From assembly GCF_963678975.1 (NCBI RefSeq), contig NC_089285.1:3446531-3510530 (forward strand): a DNA stretch of 64,000 nt, written 5' to 3'. Position numbers and translations under genes: made by a program. Origin of the DNA: Dysidea avara (lineage: Eukaryota > Porifera > Demospongiae > Dictyoceratida > Dysideidae). Shown here in pieces: positions 1 through 9,570 of this stretch (position 1 is the stretch's first letter; each line of letters begins with the position of its first letter). The notes under the pieces were generated by a model, which made no database searches, was not told where the DNA came from, and saw only the letters and a list, made by a program, of their open reading frames with translations.

Positions 1-1740
1 ACAACTATAGTGACAGAGTGTGAAGAGCATACTTTATATCTAGGGAGTTTGGGGATACAAACTTTGCAAAGAGTTTTCAATTTATTTTCACCATATAAGG
101 GCAATTACTGGAATTCCTGATTCATACTGTGTATCTCCTTGGAAAGTTTGGATTTAAGGTGATGCTGTATTGGAGTACTTTCAACATTTACAGTATAATG
201 ATAAAGAACAAACACAATGATATAGCAGAAGGGATAATTGGTAACACTTTTTTTGTTCTGGAGCTATTTTAAAAATTTAGAAAATGTGTGGGGCTTAGTA
301 ATAAAGTAACTTTGAGGGTGCAGCCCTCAGAAGCTCTACTAAGTCTGTTAAATTTTAAATTTTAGTATAATTTAGTTGCAATAGGAAGCATTTCAACCCA
401 AGTGTCAAGTTTGTAGCTAGATACTCACTAGGCCACTACACATTACACCAAAAGAAGTTTTTTTTGACTTGCAAATAAGAATTGTGCATAAAAGTATATC
501 TTTAAGCAATTGGTAGTCAGGATATTATGTGTGATTTAAAAGAGCTTTATAGTGATGGATGCTTTATTGGAGTAGTTGACTGCTTTATTAGAGTATTTCA
601 ATAGCAATTTAGCAAAGCAGTTTTAATGCTGAACTATAATTTTGACCCCCTCTTGTTAATTCTTACAGGAGATTAGCTCTTCACCTCTTGTTCTTTTCAT
701 TCCCATGCTTGCTTTAGATGCAGTTTCACCAGTAATGTAGCTCTCTAGCTAGTACACTAAAATTTTGGAGAGGGTGCTTCAGCACCAAATGCACCCCCCA
801 CCCCCATAAATCCACCCTTGACCCAAACCTTGCTTCATGTACAAAGGTTTCTTATTGTAACCTCAGCTCCTTGCCAGGTCCTGGATCAACCGCTATAAAA
901 TTTGTAGCTAAAATTAGTCAAAACTGTTGAGGGTTTGATGTTTTTGAGTGACGATAATAATATCATGATTTATCCCTCATATAGGTGGCTTTTTTATTAG
1001 CTATACATGTCATACTACATCAGAAGTAGTGTGGCATGATAGAAGCATATGCTTTATTAGTACATGGGCTTACTATATCTATGGGCCTCAAGGCTCCACT
1101 AGATTTCCTGGTGGATCCAGACATTTTAAAAGGGGGGTTCCACTCTGGAATTGCAACTTCAGCCTAGCTGTAAATCAAAGACTAAAAAAGAAGTCATCAC
1201 CTACTGACAATAGCTGCCCCTCACCATAGCTACCCTCACCAACTATATTTCTTTATTTATAACTCCACATGTAACCTGCTACACTGCTCATCACCACCTG
1301 ACAATAGCTGCCCCTCAACATAGATACCCTCACCAACTATATTTACAACTCCACATGTAGCCTGCTGCACTGCTACTCTTAAGAACACTATGACTGCTCT
1401 ATTAGAATATCTCAAGTAAGAAAGGCTCTTTCAAAAGGGGGGTTCCATGGAACCCTTTGAACCTCCCCTGGATCCGCCCCTGTTGGAACTAGGCGTGGTG
1501 AGCCTGTGCATATTACTGGAATAGAATAAAGCAGCAGCCATTGCCATCAGCTCTTCTCAGAAAATATTTTATGCTCATAATTAGACTAATTACTTTTTAC
1601 TGTCTATAATTACATTTTCCTTGCCTTATGTATAGTCGCATGTGACTGAGGACTTGTCATTATCACTTCAACAATGTTGGTGGTTTCAAAATATCCATAT
1701 GACGTACACTGTATGTGACACGTTCTATATATCAACACAG
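1..1740. other. Intron upstream of pseudogene A exon; MITE debris, no gene
   Basis: This is non-coding sequence ending in the AG acceptor (1739-1740) of the first visible exon of receptor A. It holds pieces of hAT-like MITEs: a GGTGCTTCAGCACC stretch with C-runs at about 770-830, and a segment of about 1095-1480 ending in GGATCCGCCCCTG. Copies of the dispersed CTCTAATAGA motif lie near 577 and 1391. The signal peptide and ectodomain exons of A must lie to the left of the window. Confidence 0.6.
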
Positions 1741-2046
1741 GTACCAGTGTTGTAACCCCTTCACCTATAACTATGACAACAGCAACTACAGTTACTGGAA
1801 TAATAATTGGGGAAAACAGCAGCTCAAGTACTACACTCAGTCCTTTTGTTACCGAAGCAGTCACCACAACTATGAGCAGTCCAAGTGTGCCTAGTGGTGC
1901 TGGAGCTGGTGATGGTGACTCCTCATCTAGTGTAGCTGGAGTCATTGCTGGTTGTGTTATGAGTATTCTGGTCTGTGTTGCAATCACATCAGTGATAATA
2001 TTCGTATTGTGGTATTGGAAGAGGAGAAAGAAGTATGTTACACAAG
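1741..2046 (+). pseudogene. A: stalk and transmembrane exon
   Basis: The exon is 306 bp, phase 1 in and phase 1 out, flanked by AG and GT. It is open throughout. It encodes a short Ser/Thr-rich stalk (about 60 residues, much shorter than the one in B), then a hydrophobic helix starting at AGVIAGCVMSILVC and a stop-transfer cluster WKRRKK. On its own it is undamaged; the lesions are downstream. Confidence 0.8.
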
Positions 2047-2381
2047 GTGAATATATTCCAACAGCTACATACACATACGTAAATGAGTTCAGATTTGTAT
2101 ACATAGATGAGAGCTGAAAGCATCAGTGGTTAGTTAGGTAGTCAGTAGAAAATCAGTTAAATAAAAATCTATTTTATTTCAAACTCATTAGAAGCAAATT
2201 AGGTCACTTTGAATACACATTTGAGCTTCTAATCAATACTGCCAAATCATCATGAGAGAAAAAATGAGACTGGTTTTTAGGTGATGTTTTATAGCAGGAA
2301 AGTGTGGAACCTTTGTGATCCCTACTATACAGCGCTACTATACTGCATGATATGTACACACTTGCTCAATGTGTTTTGCAG

Positions 2382-2473
2382 TTCACTATCGTTCTCCACC
2401 CTCATCTGATAAAGTTGAAAATTCTAAAACATTCAGTAATCATCGATATTCTAGTGCACCTGAAACTGTAAAG
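2382..2473 (+). pseudogene. A: cytoplasmic linker exon
   Basis: This 92-bp exon encodes HYRSPPSSDK...NHRYSSAPETVK and is directly alignable to the C exon at 51460-51551 ([10 protein letters not shown]...[12 protein letters not shown]). Splice sites TGCAG and GTACAA are intact. Confidence 0.75.
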
Positions 2474-2629
2474 GTACAATATGTAATTATTGAGTATGCA
2501 GTTTCTAATTTTATAATACTAGTACATTTGATACGTTTAAAAATAATATGGAATGTACGTGTGATGATTTAGCCGGCCGACTATGAAGCTCCTGAAAGTC
2601 ACAGCTGTTACTCCAGTGTGGATTACATC

Positions 2630-3074
2630 TAGGGACCCGCCGATTTATGCTGGCATAATTATGAGCATAATAGGTCCCTGAAAGCATTGAGCATAATGCT
2701 AGCATAATAGGTAGAATATTTTGTAACAGTATGAGTTCTTGCTTATAAAAATAGCTATCACAGAAAGATCGATATACTCTAATAGAACAGTCAGTAACTC
2801 TAATAGAACAATCACATAGCTGACTGTTCTATTAGAGTATATCGATCTTTTCTGTGATATGCATTTTAACAAGTAAGTTTGTGCTTCAGCCACTATAATT
2901 TATCCATAAGCTGGAAATTATTAGCAGAGCATGAGAACTGAGGCATAAATAATTGGGCATAATTTGAGCATAATAGGTAAGTATTGAGCATAAATTTAAG
3001 CATAATAGGTAAATTTTTGAGCAGTGCAGCATAGCATATTAGGTAAAATTATGAGCATAATCGGCGGGTCCCTA
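2630..3074 (+). mobile_element. hAT-like MITE, 445 bp, in exon of A
   Basis: Terminal inverted repeats are TAGGGACCCGCCGATT at the left and its complement AATCGGCGGGTCCCTA at the right. An 8-bp target duplication flanks it: ATTACATC (2622-2629) and ATTATATC (3075-3082), one mismatch. The interior is rich in GAGCATAATAGGTA repeats and carries a nested palindrome of the CTCTAATAGA motif. There is no coding capacity. The 8-bp duplication suggests hAT mobilisation; superfamily assignment is inference. Confidence 0.8.
2764..2857. repeat. Palindromic cluster of the CTCTAATAGA motif
   Basis: Two direct copies of ACTCTAATAGAACAGTCA are followed by one inverted copy (TGACTGTTCTATTAGAGT). The outer arms AGATCGATATACTC and GAGTATATCGATCT pair, so the 94 bp can form a long hairpin. 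It lies inside the MITE 2630-3074. Confidence 0.75.
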
Positions 3075-3469
3075 ATTATATCAATAATGGTGTTACTAAG
3101 AATAATAAAGCATTACCTTATGTGGAACTTGACAAGGAGCATTACATCAAAGATCATCCCAATGTGATCAGAGATGATTATGAGGAGCTTCTCCTACATG
3201 ATATGTATCAGAACTCAATATATGAGGCACTGGGTGTACCAAATGAGTATGAAGTTTCTATATCAACTATTACTTATGATGATTCAGTGGGAGATATGTA
3301 CAGTGAAACTTTACCTGATGGAGAACAGATTTATGTGAAGACCCAGGACACATAGCAGAACATATTTATGCATGGTTTGAAGAAAAAAAGTTTCACAAGT
3401 TAAAAAAGAATGAAATCAGGTTTGTATAAAATACACAGAGTAAAGCTGTCATCCTAAATTGTTACATAG

Positions 3470-3744
3470 AATTTCTTACAAACTTGGATCTGGTGAATTT
3501 GGTGTGGTCTGTGGGCTGATGGTTCTGCTAATCCTATACAAGTTGCAGTGAAGACACTTAACTCAAACTGTTTAGAACCAGACAGAGTGAAGTTTCTGAG
3601 GGAGGCAGCCATTATGGGTCAGTTTCAACACAACAATGTAGTACAGTTACATGGAGTAGTGACTGAAGAGAAGAGCATGATGATTGTATTGGAGTGTATG
3701 CCTAAGGGAGACCTCTGAGAGTTTCTGTTAGATATGAAACAGAA
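3470..3744 (+). pseudogene. A: kinase N-lobe exon, frameshifted
   Basis: The exon is 275 bp against 285 bp in B and C. It begins like them (LGSGEFGVV) but lacks ten bases (AATTTGGGAT in B) immediately after GTGGTC, shifting the frame before the VAVK lysine. Further along, CGA in GDLREF is TGA at 3716-3718, and the Tyr of LEYMPKG is Cys. Confidence 0.85.
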
Positions 3745-3787
3745 GTGAGTTTTAAACAGTATTGCATCCACTGGGTATTCAATACCA

Positions 3788-4278
3788 AACTCCACCAGAA
3801 GGTCGTAGTGAAGTTCCATAGGCGGTGGAGACGGGGGGGGGGGGGGATGCCCCCCCCCCCCCCCCCCCCCCCCACTTTTTGGGACACTGTTTGCAAGAAA
3901 AGATCGAGATACTCTAATAGAACGGTCGGGATCTGGATACTCTAATAGAGCAGTCACAGTATTCAGAGAAGCAGTGTAGCAAAGTCCTTAGCTACGTATG
4001 TGTAGTTATAAATAAGGAGATGTAATTGGTGGAGAGCAGCTATTGTCAGCTCGCTGTGACCTTTTTTTTTTTTTTTTTTTTTTGGTCTTCAACTTACAGC
4101 TGGCCTGGCCCCCTCACTCTTTGGCCTGCTCCACCGCCCCTGTAGTGAACTGAAACATGACTTACTAAGCTTCTGTAGACACATATCAGCTGGGTTGGCC
4201 TATCTATCCAGTAAACACCTTGTACACAGAGACCTTGCTGCTAGGAATGTACTAGTATCAAGTGATAGCATCTGTAAG
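3788..4278 (+). pseudogene. A: catalytic-loop exon, split and without acceptor
   Basis: The sequence matches the C exon 52484-52637, but the junction CCAG|AACTCC of C is CCAAACTCC here, so the acceptor AG is lost. A 330-bp MITE interrupts it after GTAGTGAA. The remainder reads [10 protein letters not shown]..., then [25 protein letters not shown]. Confidence 0.8.
3813..4142 (+). mobile_element. hAT-like MITE in catalytic-loop exon of A
   Basis: The left end has CATAGGCGGTGGAG and the right end CTCCACCGCCCCTG. TAGTGAA occurs on both sides (3806-3812 and 4143-4149), matching an 8-bp target duplication with a small change at the left edge. The interior has a G-run/C-run pair (about 3833-3873), two copies of the CTCTAATAGA motif (about 3908 and 3937) and a T-run at about 4063-4083. 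It is the same family, in the opposite orientation, as 6765-7136. Confidence 0.75.
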
Positions 4279-4386
4279 GTGTGTTGTGAAGGAGAGATTA
4301 TATTATACAGAACCTACATACAACTGTAAATCAGTAGATGTACCCAATCATGTTACTTGAGTGTTTATGTACTTGTGTTCTTTTAG

Positions 4387-4644
4387 ATAGCTGATTTTGG
4401 TATGGCACGAGATGTGGCTGATGACATCTACTATGTCACTACTGGTGGAAAGATACCAGCTAAATGGACTGCTCTTGAGGTTCTGATGTTCAGTTATAGT
4501 CAGCATTCATTACATTACAATAATAATTTAGCAATTCTCTACAAGAGGTACTCAACACGAAGTGATGTTTGGAGTTTTGGATGTGTCATGTATGAAGTGT
4601 GGAGCCTGGGTCACAAGCCATTTGAAGAACTCACTGGAAGAGAG
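4387..4644 (+). pseudogene. A: activation-loop exons (4387-4479, 4532-4644)
   Basis: The first exon reads [20 protein letters not shown]...AKWTALE and then GTTCTG. The second starts one base short: TTTAG|CAATTC against TTAG|GCAATTC in B and C. It continues [16 protein letters not shown]...[18 protein letters not shown]. The intervening intron happens to be open in frame, so retention would also read through. Confidence 0.75.
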
Positions 4645-4700
4645 GTAACCACAATATAATATTATGCTAAATTTCTCCCTCGTGCAATATTCTTTTTTAG

Positions 4701-5134
4701 TATGTAAAAAAAATTACGACTGGACACAGACTGCCACCACCACCTGGTTGTCCCAGAGCTGTATATGAGCTGATGGTGCATTGTTGGTGAGACTATTAAG
4801 TGTGCAGTTCTAATTTGCTACTTATTTCAAACTGTATATACTGTGAAATGTATTGCATTAGTTAATATTGCAATAATTGTGTTGAGCTATTTTATTACAA
4901 CACAAAACAGATTATGTAATAGACATTATATGTAATAGGCATCCAGACCCAAAACAACGTCCACTTTCTGGAATGATGTTGAAGACACTACAGAAACCTG
5001 ATAAAACAATGCTGGTTACCTCTGAAGTAAAAACTTCTAATGAAGCTAACCAAACTTCAATGATGTTGGGAGCTCCACTTGCTGCTGGTCATCAACTCCA
5101 TCTTGACCTTCAGCATAGTTACACCACTGACTGA
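4701..5134 (+). pseudogene. A: last two kinase exons (4701-4786, 4939-5134)
   Basis: [29 protein letters not shown] is split at TG|G across the intron, as in B and C. It is followed by [18 protein letters not shown] and the tail ending HSYTTD with TGA at 5132-5134. Locally intact. Confidence 0.75.
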
Positions 5135-6764
5135 ATGACATCAAACTCAATTTTATGTTTTATTTTATTTTATTGTGTGTCTATATTTCCTATGCCTTCA
5201 TGAAAAAGAATATGAAATACAGTTCTGTATGTACTGAAGATAACTATGTAGAGTTAAGGACAGTGTATAGTGCTAACCTTTAAAGGCATTCTGAATGAAT
5301 GTTCAAGATTAGAAAGCAAGAAGAAATGTGCATGCAGCTAAGCATGGCTATTTGGTGGCTTACAGATTGTGCTTTGTTTAACACAGACATTGGAGGTGTT
5401 TCCAAGTATATACATTCAGCATAAATTATACTCTAATGAAACAAGCAATCATTCACTATTCATTACTTACTGTATACTAATATACGGCTGAAGGAAAACT
5501 TTTGATATGCAATTACAAATGCTTAGAAATATCACATTATGTGCGATGTAGAAAGTTAATTATTATTAGAACTTGCACGGCATTGTATTTTATACTAAGT
5601 AACAAGTATAGATATACATTGGGGTTGGATCTACACTAAAGAGGTACTAAATTATTGCAGTAGCATATGTATGCAATAGTAGATACACAACAGTTTTAGT
5701 TTAATACCTTTCAATTACCCTAGTTGTTATCAAAAGAAATCCTTTAATGTTAGCAGAACTTGGCTGAGAATGGAATCTCTGGAAGTAGGAGGATGACACT
5801 GTAGACTTGCTAACTTCTAATTTCTGCTACAGTGCTTAAATAGTGACATTCGCTACTTTCTTGTAGTGACCCTCATTATGTATACATACAGTGTAGTACA
5901 TAGTGGGCATCACTACATGGAATGTATGATGGTCACAACAAAATTAGTAGTGATCATCGTTACGTTTAGTAGTGATCATCACTACGTTTAGTAGTGACAG
6001 TCACTAGGTTGGTTTTACTGTGTACGTTTAAACTTTCTCATATTCTAAAATTATGTAGAAGCATTTTAATCCAATTATGCCATGTTGGTAGATAAACTGA
6101 AAACATATTTTAAACTGAAAACATATTTATGTGGTTACAAGGAGCTGTATAATTGAATGCTTTGTTGAAAGCATCAATATGAGATCAGTTCATGAAATGG
6201 TCAACTTTGGTACGTGGGCATGTTTGGTGCATTTATTGGTAATGGTTAAATTCAGATTACACACCGGTCTGTTTTCCTTACATAGGAAGTATTTAACTAA
6301 TGCATGTTCTACATGACATGTACACTTGAAAACAAAAAAGAAAAGGAAAGAAAAAGTCCTCAACAGAATAGTTGACCATTCTATTAGAGTATTTTGATTT
6401 AGCAGCCTCCATTGCTCATAAACTACTTATCTGTATGAAATTTGACTACTATGCTCATACTGGGTGGTTTCAACACAAGAGCAGATCTGGGGCTGAGAGT
6501 ATGCTGAAAACTATCATGCTAAACATTAAGGTGTGGAATGGAGAGATGAAAAGAGCACCAGCCATCTTGAAAACTTTCTAATAATAAAGTTTTTCTGCAA
6601 CTATATAAGTAGAAGTTTAATGCAGAGAAAATGATTCCAGTGAGATGTTGGATTGTGTGGTTCCTTAGGCACTGGATCAAGTTGCTAGACTTTTGACTCT
6701 CTTCCTTGCTCTCTGCTGTACTGGCTTTCAGCCTTCAGCAGGTCCCTAGTGGCATGGCCTCTTG

Positions 6765-7136
6765 CAGGGGCGGTGGAGCAGGCCAAAGAGTGAGGGGGCC
6801 AGACCAGCTGTAAGTTGAAAACAAAACAAAAATAAAATAAAATAAATTTAAATAGATAAATAAATAAATTTTAAAAAAAAAGAAAAAAAAAAAAAGGTCA
6901 CAGCCTGCTGACAATAGCTGCTCTCCACCAAATATATCTCCTTATTTATAACTACACATACGTAGTTAAGTAATTTGCTACATTGCTTCTCTGAATACTG
7001 TGACTGCTCTATTAGAGTATCTAGATCCTGACTGTTCTATTAGAGTATCTCGATCTTTTCTTGCAAACAGTGTCCCAAAAAAGTGGGGGGCCATGGTCCC
7101 CCTGGCCCCCCCGGCCCCCCGTCTCCACCGCCTATG
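6765..7136 (-). mobile_element. hAT-like MITE, 372 bp, perfect 8-bp TSD
   Basis: The ends are CAGGGGCGGTGGAG and CTCCACCGCCTATG. A perfect 8-bp duplication GCCTCTTG lies at 6757-6764 and 7137-7144. The interior has an A-rich stretch (about 6815-6895), two CTCTATTAGAG motif copies (about 7002 and 7028) and a G/C-rich end. It is the reverse-orientation sibling of 3813-4142. Confidence 0.85.
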
Positions 7137-8042
7137 GCCTCTTGTATCATGTAACATGGGTACAGGTGTTAGGTAAGAGTTTGCTGAGATGTCACAAGGT
7201 GATTAGTAATCTTAAACATCATAAAAGCTTTCTGTTCTTCTCTACATTCAGCAAGGATAACCAGTTAAGGATTGTTACCATTTGTGCAATGCTGGCCGAA
7301 GAGAAGTTATTCATCACAAATCTTGCTGCTTGCAATTGTCTCTGACTTCTTTCTATCAAACTGATATCCTTTGTGTGCGTGTGTGGTGACATAATCTAAT
7401 ATAGGCTTTACCATCGCTTTGTAACAATTACTTTGAATTTCAAGTTACATTACAGAAAACTTTTGGCCCTGTTAGCCTTGTTGGTAATTTGCTTTATATG
7501 TTCAGACCAAGTGATTATCACATATCAGTAGCTACTTATAGCATGGGCAACTTCCTTAATTTCTTTGTTTTGAAATTTATATTGGTTTAGAATTGGATGC
7601 TTTTTGTTGGTTATTCTGAGAAACTAACACTTTTGTGGGTTACATACCATTTTCCATGCTTCAACTCATTTTCCGAGAGAATCCAGATCTCTCTGCAACT
7701 GTTGGCAATCCTGCTCTGTATGAATTATATAGAAGCATAAAGTAGCTAACACATTATCAGCATGTAGTTTAATATATCAAATCATTAATAAAGCACAGGA
7801 AGAGTAATTAAGGTGGGGAGGGGAGCAGTACCCTGCATAGGGTACACCGGAAGTTATACTGTAGAGGAATCACTCTGTTGACCCTCAACTAGCTACTACA
7901 CGCTGGGATTTTTGCAAAACAAAAATGTTTTATCCAGTTTAGCAGTTTTGCTCAGATACCATTTTGTGGAACAAGTGCTGGTGGGATACTTTGTCAAATG
8001 CCTTACTAGAGAAAATGTCAGTCCGGCTGCTCATTTTTGTTT

Positions 8043-8506
8043 TAATCACATAGTGATTTAGTTTGCCATACATTAATCTCAATAGTAGGAATGCAATTCA
8101 TCCCAAATCGCATGGCCTTGTTTCTGTAATTGCACTGTAACCGAGCCAATAAAATAGCAGAATAACAGAAGCCTTGTTATAAAGTGATATAATGAATAGC
8201 CAATCAAATAAGCTGACAATAGAAACCTTTTAAGTGCAACATGTGTAGACATTTTGAGTAGCCAATCAGAGTCATTGACGTGTGAAGCCTTTTAAGTACA
8301 ACAACAAATGATGTAATACAAAGAAGGATGATGCAATCAACTGGTAAAAGTTAATGGCTGCATAGAACTGGATAGATGTGTACTACAAACCATGAAGGGT
8401 GGTCACTATGTGATTAGTAGGCAATCACACACATTTTCGTGCAATTATGGAATAATTGTATTCGTAGCAACCAAAATTGCACTCAAATGTGTGCGATTAC
8501 CTATAC
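8043..8506 (-). repeat. ~460-bp dispersed element, inverted partner of 54720-55167
   Basis: It runs from TAATCACATAGTGATTTA to GTGTGCGATTACCTAT and matches the complement of 54720-55167 along its length. Internally it repeats an ~85-bp unit containing CCAATCA/ATTGGCT and TTTTAAGTGCAAC. One end is itself a palindrome (CAATCACACACATTTTCGTG ... CTCAAATGTGTGCGATTACC). No coding capacity. Confidence 0.7.
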
Positions 8507-8689
8507 AAATTCCCAGCGAAATCATTGACTGTTAGCAATAATTGGTGTACATGTGTCATGATAATCTTCTGCAAATTAAAAATGTAGCTATGCATTTAGC
8601 TATTAAATTTAGTTATTCCCGTACAGCTATCAAAAGCTGATTGTACTGGGTAGTACAATGCTACGGCAACAAAACTAAGCGCCCGAAGT

Positions 8690-8846
8690 TAATATTATAT
8701 TTCGAAAACGTTGACGCGATCACGCGAGACAAGAAACGAGAGCTGAACAGGACTGAAGCAGCTGACTGACACATGAACTGAAGCAGTTGTCACGGACTTT
8801 AAACTACTGACCATCGTGTCATATGATCGAGTGAACTGATCGGCCG
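8690..8846 (+). promoter_or_regulatory. Candidate 5' non-coding exon or promoter of gene B
   Basis: A CpG-containing patch (AACGTTGACGCGATCACGCG at about 8707) in otherwise CpG-poor DNA is followed by a strong donor CGGCCG|GTAAGT at 8846/8847. Its position upstream of the B signal-peptide exon fits a 5' UTR exon. Inference only; no TATA box seen. Confidence 0.3.
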
Positions 8847-9189
8847 GTAAGTCTTCATCGTCCGTGTGTAGCTAGCTACTCGAACTATGTACTGTGTGTT
8901 ACTAGTCTAGCTGCCTGAATTGGTACATTTTGTTATAAATATTAAAGCCTATTAAATGATAATAATAATAAGAAGAAGATTTTCAAACAGTAATCGACTC
9001 AGTCGTTTTAATAAACATGCCGGCCGGCGCTGCATTTGGTATACTGACAAAAGCCATCAAACCCGCACCACCTAGCTATTCACTCAACGTGTTAGCTATA
9101 ATAGAATTTATGATTTCAGTTTCAGGTTATGTTACATTGTGCTTAGCTGAGTGTAGCGTTCGGTAAATAGAACCATGCAGTGATCGCAT

Positions 9190-9570
9190 GACTTTATTAT
9201 TATTATTATCAAATTGTTTAAAGGGATACACAAAAGGCATGTGCCTGTACAAGGTGATACCCTTACATACAATCTTTACAGTTACAAAAATACAATTACA
9301 AAAACAGAACAACATACACAATACAAGTACAGAATTAAACAATCACATTAAAATAAACTGTTTCAATCTAGATCTGAAATGTTTAACCTGGCTTCGTGAC
9401 AAAATGTCCTCAGGAATAGTGTTCCACAAGAATGCCATGGATACAAAAAAACAATAACGGAAAGCATTGATAGTAGAAGAAAACACTTTTAAAGTTAGGG
9501 AGTGCGACCTTGTACACAGTGTTAGCGATTCCGGGAGAATTTTAAAATTAATATAAATAGTTTTTGTTTA
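9190..9570 (-). mobile_element. LINE 3' end, 5'-truncated
   Basis: On the minus strand an open segment ends WNTIPEDILSRSQVKHFRSR then LKQFILM and a stop at about 9351. This is the typical C-terminus of a CR1/L2/jockey-like ORF2 (WN-x-(L/I)P motif followed by a basic helix). A 3' UTR follows and ends in a TAA-repeat tail (TTATTATTATTAT near 9193 on the plus strand). Everything upstream of the ORF2 tail is missing. Confidence 0.75.

Larger units (their letters stand above)
2573..3419 (+). pseudogene. A: juxtamembrane exon split by a MITE
   Basis: The exon reads PADYEAPESHSCYSSVDY and is then interrupted by the element at 2630-3074. It resumes at 3083 with an acidic Tyr-rich segment homologous to C (YIKDHPNVIRDDYEELL). 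A 2-bp gain near 3334-3340, relative to TATGAGGACCCAGG in B, shifts the frame into TAG at about 3353. Exon-end sequence ATCAG|GTTTGT is conserved. Confidence 0.8.
1741..5134 (+). pseudogene. Receptor tyrosine kinase A, 3' part, decayed
   Basis: Exon order matches intact paralogues B and C: stalk/TM 1741-2046, linker 2382-2473, juxtamembrane 2573-3419, kinase N-lobe 3470-3744, catalytic loop about 3788-4278, DFG/activation loop 4387-4479, then 4532-4644, 4701-4786, and last exon 4939-5134. [17 protein letters not shown] and the tail [13 protein letters not shown] remain readable. Lesions are seen directly by comparison with B and C: a MITE inside the juxtamembrane exon, a 2-bp frameshift giving TAG near 3353, a 10-bp deletion after the glycine loop, TGA at 3716-3718 replacing Arg in GDLREF, loss of the AG acceptor of the catalytic-loop exon plus a second MITE in it, and one base missing at the 4532 acceptor. 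It is an unprocessed duplicate, because introns are kept, and is almost certainly unable to make a kinase. A truncated membrane product is possible but unsupported. Confidence 0.88.
5135..8689. other. Intergenic A-B, repeats only
   Basis: No supportable gene. It contains tandem palindromic units around AGTAGTGATCATCACTACGTTT (about 5940-6000), an isolated motif copy at about 6371, the hAT-like MITE at 6765-7136 and an inverted-repeat element at 8043-8506. Short open frames here have no domain or splice support. Confidence 0.6.

Noticed and set aside
1610-2104. 164-codon minus-strand frame
   Set aside because: It is antisense to the stalk/TM exon of A; the low-complexity Ser/Thr coding creates an open complement. 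No domain, no splice context.
9188-9457. 89-codon plus-strand frame
   Set aside because: Antisense to a LINE ORF2 C-terminus, which gives the better explanation on the minus strand.
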